A stretch of DNA of 64,000 nt, from assembly GCA_963693365.1 (NCBI GenBank), contig CAVNZM010000015.1:5084001-5148000 (forward strand), in the 5' to 3' direction. Position 1 is the stretch's first letter. The number at the start of each line of letters is the position of its first letter. This document shows, in pieces, positions 38,811 to 64,000 of the stretch. The position numbers and the translations under genes are program-made. The notes beneath the pieces were generated by a model, which searched no databases, had not been told where the DNA came from, and saw only the letters and a list, made by a program, of their open reading frames with translations. This DNA comes from Amoebidium appalachense (lineage: Eukaryota; Ichthyosporea).

Positions 38811-39140
38811 GTGATAGAGGGCAGGGTGGTGGTGGTGGTGGTGGTGGTGTGTGTGTGGGGGGGGGGGGGAGGGGGGGGAGTGGGTGATCAAAGGGCAGGG
38901 TGGTGGTGGTGGTGGTGGTGGTGTTGGTGGTTGAAGGTTGGGGGGGGGGGGGGGGGGGGAGGTGACAAAGGGCAGGGTGGTGGTGATGTTGGTGTGTGTG
39001 TGTGTGTGTGTTTGAGGGGAGAGGTGATAAAGGGCAGGGTGCCGGTGGTGGTGGTGGTGGTGTTGGTGGTTGGAGGTGGGGGGGCGGGGGGAGTGATAAA
39101 GGGCAGGGTGGTGGTGGTGTTGGTGGTTGGAGGAGGTGGG
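38811..39140 (+). repeat. ~70-bp GGT-rich minisatellite, five units
   Basis: GTGATNAAGGGCAGGGTGG-type cores recur at about 38811, 38885, 38962, 39022 and 39093, each followed by (GGT)n, a TGTTGGTGG stretch and a G tract. Confidence 0.85.
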
Positions 39141-39150
39141 TGGAGATTTT

Positions 39151-39189
<39 letters not shown>

Positions 39190-39927
39190 AGGGAGGATGG
39201 GGGGGGAGGGAGGGAGGGGAGGAGAAGATGGTGTTGGTGGTGGTGTGTGTGCGTGTGTGTTTTCGCGCGTGTGTGTGGCGGCGGGTGAGGGGGGGGGGGG
39301 GGGGGGGGGGGGGGGGTGGTGATGGTGTGTGTGTGTGTGGGGGGGGGGGGGGGGAGGGAGAGGGAGAGAGAGAGGGGAAGAGGAAAAGGGGGGAGGGGGG
39401 GTAAAGGGGATTGCGATGGCAGCGGTAGCGCTTGTGGTGTTGTGGGGGGAGGTTTGTTAGGGAGGGAAGTAAGGGGCAGACGGCGGGGTGGTGGTGGTGG
39501 TGGATGGCTGGGGACAGGAGAGGGGTGATGGTGGGTGGGTGGGTTGTGGTGGTGGGGGGGATAGAAGGGAGAAAGGGGAGGACATGGAAGTTGGTGGGGA
39601 TGGTATGGTGGTAGTTGGGGAAGAGTAATGTTTGAGACGAATGGTATCATTGGGGGGGGGGGGGGGGAGGGGAGGGGGAGGGGAGGGGGAGGGGGAGGCA
39701 GGGGGGGCGTGGGGGGAGGGGGGGGGAGAAGAGGGAAAGAAGACAAGTGAAAGAAGATGATGGGGTAGTAAATATTAAACAAATCGGGGTAATGTAAGGG
39801 TCTGAAGGAGGGACTCCTTTGAACCAGCTTGGATGACACACAGGTTAAGAAGGCAGCTAACTGGAGCAAAAGGGGGAGTTTGTGTTTTTTTTTTCTAACC
39901 TGCAATTTCGCTTTTGGGAGGGTGCAG

Positions 39928-59963
<20,036 letters not shown>

Positions 59964-60056
59964 ACGACTATGGGCCCCCACCCTTGATCGATCCTTCTGA
60001 GCCCACCGTTCTACATGGCACTGTGTAATTTGACCCCCCCCCTCCCCCCCCCCCCC

Positions 60057-60089
<33 letters not shown>

Positions 60090-60449
60090 CCCCACCCCCC
60101 CACCTAACCCCCTCTTCCCATACAAAAACACACTTTGATTCCTCCTAGCTCTCTAGGGAGCATAAGTCTTTGGCACACAAACCATAAGGACACACTTCCT
60201 TCCGGAATTAAAAAAAAAAAAAAAAAAAACTTTTATAAAACAACCAAAATGTAGGAATATACGTGCACACGCTTGTACAGGCACTCACACACACGAACAC
60301 ATGTGCTCGTGCTGCGCAACTGCAAGACCATGCTCGGCATGCCACCTAATACTGTTGTTTTTTTCCTTAGCCCTTGGCACATGCCGCCCCTACAATGAAG
60401 CCTCCCACCCTGCCAGTTTCGTGGTTTATTTACCGAAATCCCCCCGCCG

Positions 60450-60486
<37 letters not shown>

Positions 60487-61418
60487 CCTCCCCCCCCCTC
60501 CTGCTGTATGGCTTCTCCCCCCCCCCACACAAGCACACACACACACACACCATTTGACCCAGTATCCTTTTGGGGCTGGCTGGCTGTGTGTTCTGACTGG
60601 GTGCTGATACAGGTATGCCGGTCACGGCCAAGACGGTCCCGATGACGTCATGGTAAGCATAACCCCCCCCCCCCCCTCCCCCCTCCCCCTCCTAACGAAG
60701 AAAGAAAAAGCACTCTACACATCCGCCCTCTTGCCCCTTCCCCATCATCCCCCCCCCCCCCCCCCCCCCCCCCGCCTTCCGCCCGTCTCCCGCTTCACCT
60801 CCTCTCCCCGCATCCCTCCTTTGACACTGCTTCCCCCCTTCCGTCTTTGGGGTGTGGTTCTGTTCGAATGGTGAACTAGTTGGCTCAGTGTGTGCGTTTT
60901 TTTTTTTTGTTTTTTTTTTTGTGGTGGGGGGGGGGGGGGGGGGGTTCTATGTAATTGATGGGCGGTGGGTGGATGTCTAATCAATGGCTGTTAGGTGCAT
61001 GGGAGGGCGGTTGTTTATTCAATGGGTGGGGCTCGATCGTCTTTGCGGCGGTTGGTTGGGTTTATTTTCACTGTCTAAATCAAAGGGTGGTTTGTTGGTC
61101 TTATCTGAATTTTTGATTTTTTTCTGAACCAAAGGTGATGGGGTGAATCAGGTGACGCTAGAGGCGGACCCAGCGGACGTGGATTGACATTGTGCAAGCG
61201 CTTGGCTTGAAACTCAACAGAATGAAAATGTGTGTTGATGAGAGAGCATGTAAGATGGTATCGGGTGTGTATGGGATAGGCACGTAGGAAATGTAGCCAT
61301 GTACTGGGCTGTTATATTTGACATTGTGCGAGTTCTTTAGTGTGGGCACTAAAATTACTCTGGGGTTGTCTCATTACACATCTCTACACACGCATGCACA
61401 CGCCGGCGCACGCGCGCG

Positions 61419-61459
<41 letters not shown>

Positions 61460-62305
61460 ACACAGACACACACAAACACCCGTGCATGAACGTAGGCACA
61501 CACGAGCAAAGGTGTGGCTCCAAACCGGAGTATGTGAACCAAGTTATTTCACACCCTCTCGCAATCAAACAGATGTATACACACACATACACACACACAC
61601 ACACCACCTCCCATACCTACCTAGAATCAAACGTTGTTTCAATCCTGCATTGAAATTTGTTTACTATGACAAACCTTGAAGGAGAATGTATACTTGCGCA
61701 TTTCTATTCATAAACCGGAACGAACGATAAAGTTTTGAAACCCCATGCACAAGGTCTTGATGCGAGAAGCGAGATCCGATATGGCATTTGAGAACATATT
61801 GTTCTATTCTCTGTACATATGCATGGCCGATGATGATGCCTGTACCATAAATAGAACGGCATGGGAACGGTTGGCGTGGCCAGCTGCCCTCCATGCTCTC
61901 ACACTCTGGCTTCCAGAACCTCTATGTACATGCCCATGTGTACACACGAACCAATTCCATGAAGTGTGCCAGTGGTCTTTTGCGAATGGTGCCCCTACGT
62001 GTACATGTGCTGTGTATCAGTGTATCATCGTATCATGACCAGCTGCAGCACTTTCAAATACGGTCCCCTTCCTAGGTCGAAGCTTCACCCTGTACGTGCA
62101 CGTATGCAGTTGCAACGTATGCATGATGAAGTAGAACGTACGAGAGAATTTATCATGACATGTGCATAACTACTTGCCAAATTAGCCCTCCATATGGCCA
62201 ACCCGCTCCCCGGGCCTCTCCCCCCCCCCCCCCCCCTCCCCCCTCCTCCCCCCGCCGCCCGTACGCGTACACACACCACACCTACATGCATAGGGTATAT
62301 ATCAC

Positions 62306-62360
<55 letters not shown>

Positions 62361-62564
62361 CGCACGCGTATGCAATGAATGTGGCACAAGATCTACAACA
62401 AATTTGGTACTGGTGCTCAATGATGTTCAAGTATCCAATTTAATGTAGCTGGAATCATGGGAACTTGGTATCCGGTATTATTACCGCGCAATCGATAGAG
62501 AAAATCGAGTGACCTCACGGTAATAACACAAATATCACGGGAATATCACGATATCGGGACCGTC
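59964..62564. other. 3' flank of the protease gene
   Basis: A 40-base segment, 60613-60652, is flanked by GATACAG and GTAAGC. If the donor at 59960 is used it would continue the frame as TYAGHGQDGPDDVM. A further open stretch ending LEADPADVD-stop (61184-61186) follows an acceptor at 61134 but is out of phase with it. Also present are CA (60059-60087, 61427-61455), GC (61406-61427) and GT (62309-62359) arrays. 61460-62160 has no recognisable protein. Confidence 0.4.
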
Positions 62565-62613
62565 ATATTCCTGTGATAATACAGAATTCTTCATGGTATT
62601 ATCACAGGAATAT
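62565..62613. repeat. Perfect 18-bp inverted repeat in AT-rich palindromic cluster
   Basis: The arms 62565-62582 and 62596-62613 (ATATTCCTGTGATAATAC and its exact complement) flank a 13-base loop. The surrounding 62475-62830 is full of related motifs (GGTATTATTACCG, AATATCACG, CGTAATATTACG). No ORF or terminal repeats could be defined. Confidence 0.75.
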
Positions 62614-62830
62614 CACAAATTATTACTGTATTAAAGACGTTTTACTACCGTATTATTACGGCTATTACAACGACGCCACCATGCATCGTTTCAGAAATAC
62701 CATCGTATACGTAATATTACGTATTATCACCGCAACTACGGGCCCATCTGGCTGTATAATAATAATTTTGGCCATGATGTTATGTAATATTACATTACGG
62801 CAATATTCCATGGCATATTGGGCTATATAG

Positions 62831-62954
62831 GGTATTTCTCGGTTTTGGGGGTGTGTGGACAGAATTTTAGGGCAATTAGAGCCCGGAGACAATGGTCGTC
62901 CCCATAATCTTGCAAATGTTGGTGGGTGGGTCACGTGGCTATAGGTAGGAAGGT

Positions 62955-62986
<32 letters not shown>

Positions 62987-64000
62987 TACGCACACACCGG
63001 TCTGTGCTTTGGGTGGGTGCGTGGGCCCATGAGGGGGGCGGGTGGGGCTCGGATATCAATATTCGTGAAATTGTCTTTTAAATTGCTTTTTTTTCTTGTG
63101 GCCATGGTAACCATTAACTCGTCTAACCGTTTAAGTTCTTGGAGATGGACTCAGTCTAGAGGTACAACAGTGTATTGATGAAACCATAATTGAGGGAAAA
63201 CGCAAGCAGACTAACCTGAAGTGAAGGGGAGCCTCAGGGAGGTTGGAGGGGAGGATCCTCGAGGGGGTCGGAGTTGGGGTTGGGGGGGAGCGGGAGGGGG
63301 GGGGGGGGGGGGGTTTGTTGTTGCCGTAAGATTATCTCGGGATTAGGGCCGTATACGGTAACTTAGAGTTCTGGCAATAAATTCGTATACAGAATCTTAT
63401 GCGCGGACGGAAGTGTAGCTCGAGGGTGGTGTGACCAGCACAACCAACCCCATTCATACATTCGGAAGCGTACAAACTAACGAAAGAAATTGATGGTTCA
63501 TCGTGAGATTAATCACAATATCAAATTAGACCAGTGGAGAAGCAAAATTATTTTCGTGCATAACGAAAGTTTCTTAAAAGGGTAGCATAAAAAAAAAGGA
63601 AAAAGGAAAAAAGGGAGGAAACAAAAAACAAAACAGGCATTAACTTAAGTTGGGTTACTAAAAAAATACTATATCATTTGATTAAGTTCAGTCAAAAAAA
63701 GAGGAAACAAAATAAAACAAAAAAAAGTTGTACAATGACCCGGCATATCCAGCCCCGCTCGCTCCGTTGCTCTCACACGTGTGAAACACGCACACACCTG
63801 CGACCACCTGTTTCCTCGCTTTTGGGCAGGGGACATCAAACCGACACCAGCAAGCCAAGCTTACGTAGGAGCATGCATATCTACATCCATCTACACACAC
63901 CGAACTAAAAGGGACCGCATTACTTCTTTTAAAGCGATTTTTCGGGTGTCGGGGATGCCAAAGCAATCATCTTAAGCACGGAACCAACAGTACATACAAG
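62831..64000. other. Intergenic, no gene recognised
   Basis: G tracts lie near 62956-62985 and 63296-63314, with AT-richer unique sequence with short A runs elsewhere. Short ORFs near 63678-63975 on both strands resemble nothing known. Confidence 0.4.

Noticed and set aside
60371-60430. Possible extra protease exon after CCTTAG
   Set aside because: In the only phase that fits the upstream donor it meets a stop after eight codons.

Overview
This window is nuclear DNA of an intron-rich eukaryote. All coding sequence is split by GT...AG introns of roughly 0.3-2 kb, and there is no sign of prokaryotic operon layout. I could assemble three multi-exon genes and one decayed gene by joining exons whose phases agree. 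The gene set is an F-BAR/SH3 protein, a secreted PAN/EGF/B-type protein with only phase-1 introns, a USP4/11/15-type deubiquitinase and an F-box/LRR relic. This fits an opisthokont, perhaps a unicellular relative of animals, but I cannot fix the taxon from the sequence.

Layout. 1.7-10.8 kb (+): F-BAR/SH3 membrane-curvature adaptor, 11 exons, 397 aa. 10.8-18.0 kb: intergenic, with a 553-bp foldback-like transposable element (32-bp terminal inverted repeats and a 6-bp target duplication), a large GT array and an old direct duplication of about 530 bp. 18.0-28.5 kb (+): extracellular mosaic protein, 15 exons, 1065 aa, with alternating Cys-rich PAN/apple-like modules, one calcium-binding EGF module, four B-type (SdrD/carboxypeptidase-regulatory-like) beta-sandwich repeats and an acidic tail. 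28.5-32.6 kb: intergenic repeats. 32.6-34.5 kb (-): F-box/leucine-rich-repeat pseudogene with about five frameshifts. 34.5-39.9 kb: intergenic, with a 1.3-kb GA tract and a pair of CRE palindromes, then possible 5' exons of the next gene. 39.9-60.0 kb (+): ubiquitin-specific protease, at least 21 confidently phased exons plus one likely 5' exon. 60-64 kb: no recognised gene.

The most interesting points are these. (1) The protease carries, between its two catalytic halves, a 330-residue Trp/Gly-rich exon followed by exons for a RING1-like zinc module of RBR-ligase type. (2) A dispersed, mostly intronic repeat ends in CATTC-A-rich sequence followed by a poly-C tract, and may be a source of the many C/G homopolymer runs. 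(3) CA arrays run directly into 3' splice sites, and several introns carry complementary GT/CA or G/C tracts at opposite ends. (4) One F-BAR exon has its first 29 bases duplicated across a CA expansion.

The introns and intergenic DNA are dominated by (CA/GT)n, GA, GCGT and long G or C homopolymer tracts. The many apparent long ORFs there (Cys-Val, His-Thr, poly-Pro, poly-Gly, Ser-Leu) are translations of repeats and are not reported as genes. The frame stays open over about 7.6 kb of spliced coding sequence in the three intact genes. This suggests base accuracy is good in exons, so the frameshifts in the F-box/LRR relic are probably real. Lengths of the long homopolymers should not be trusted.
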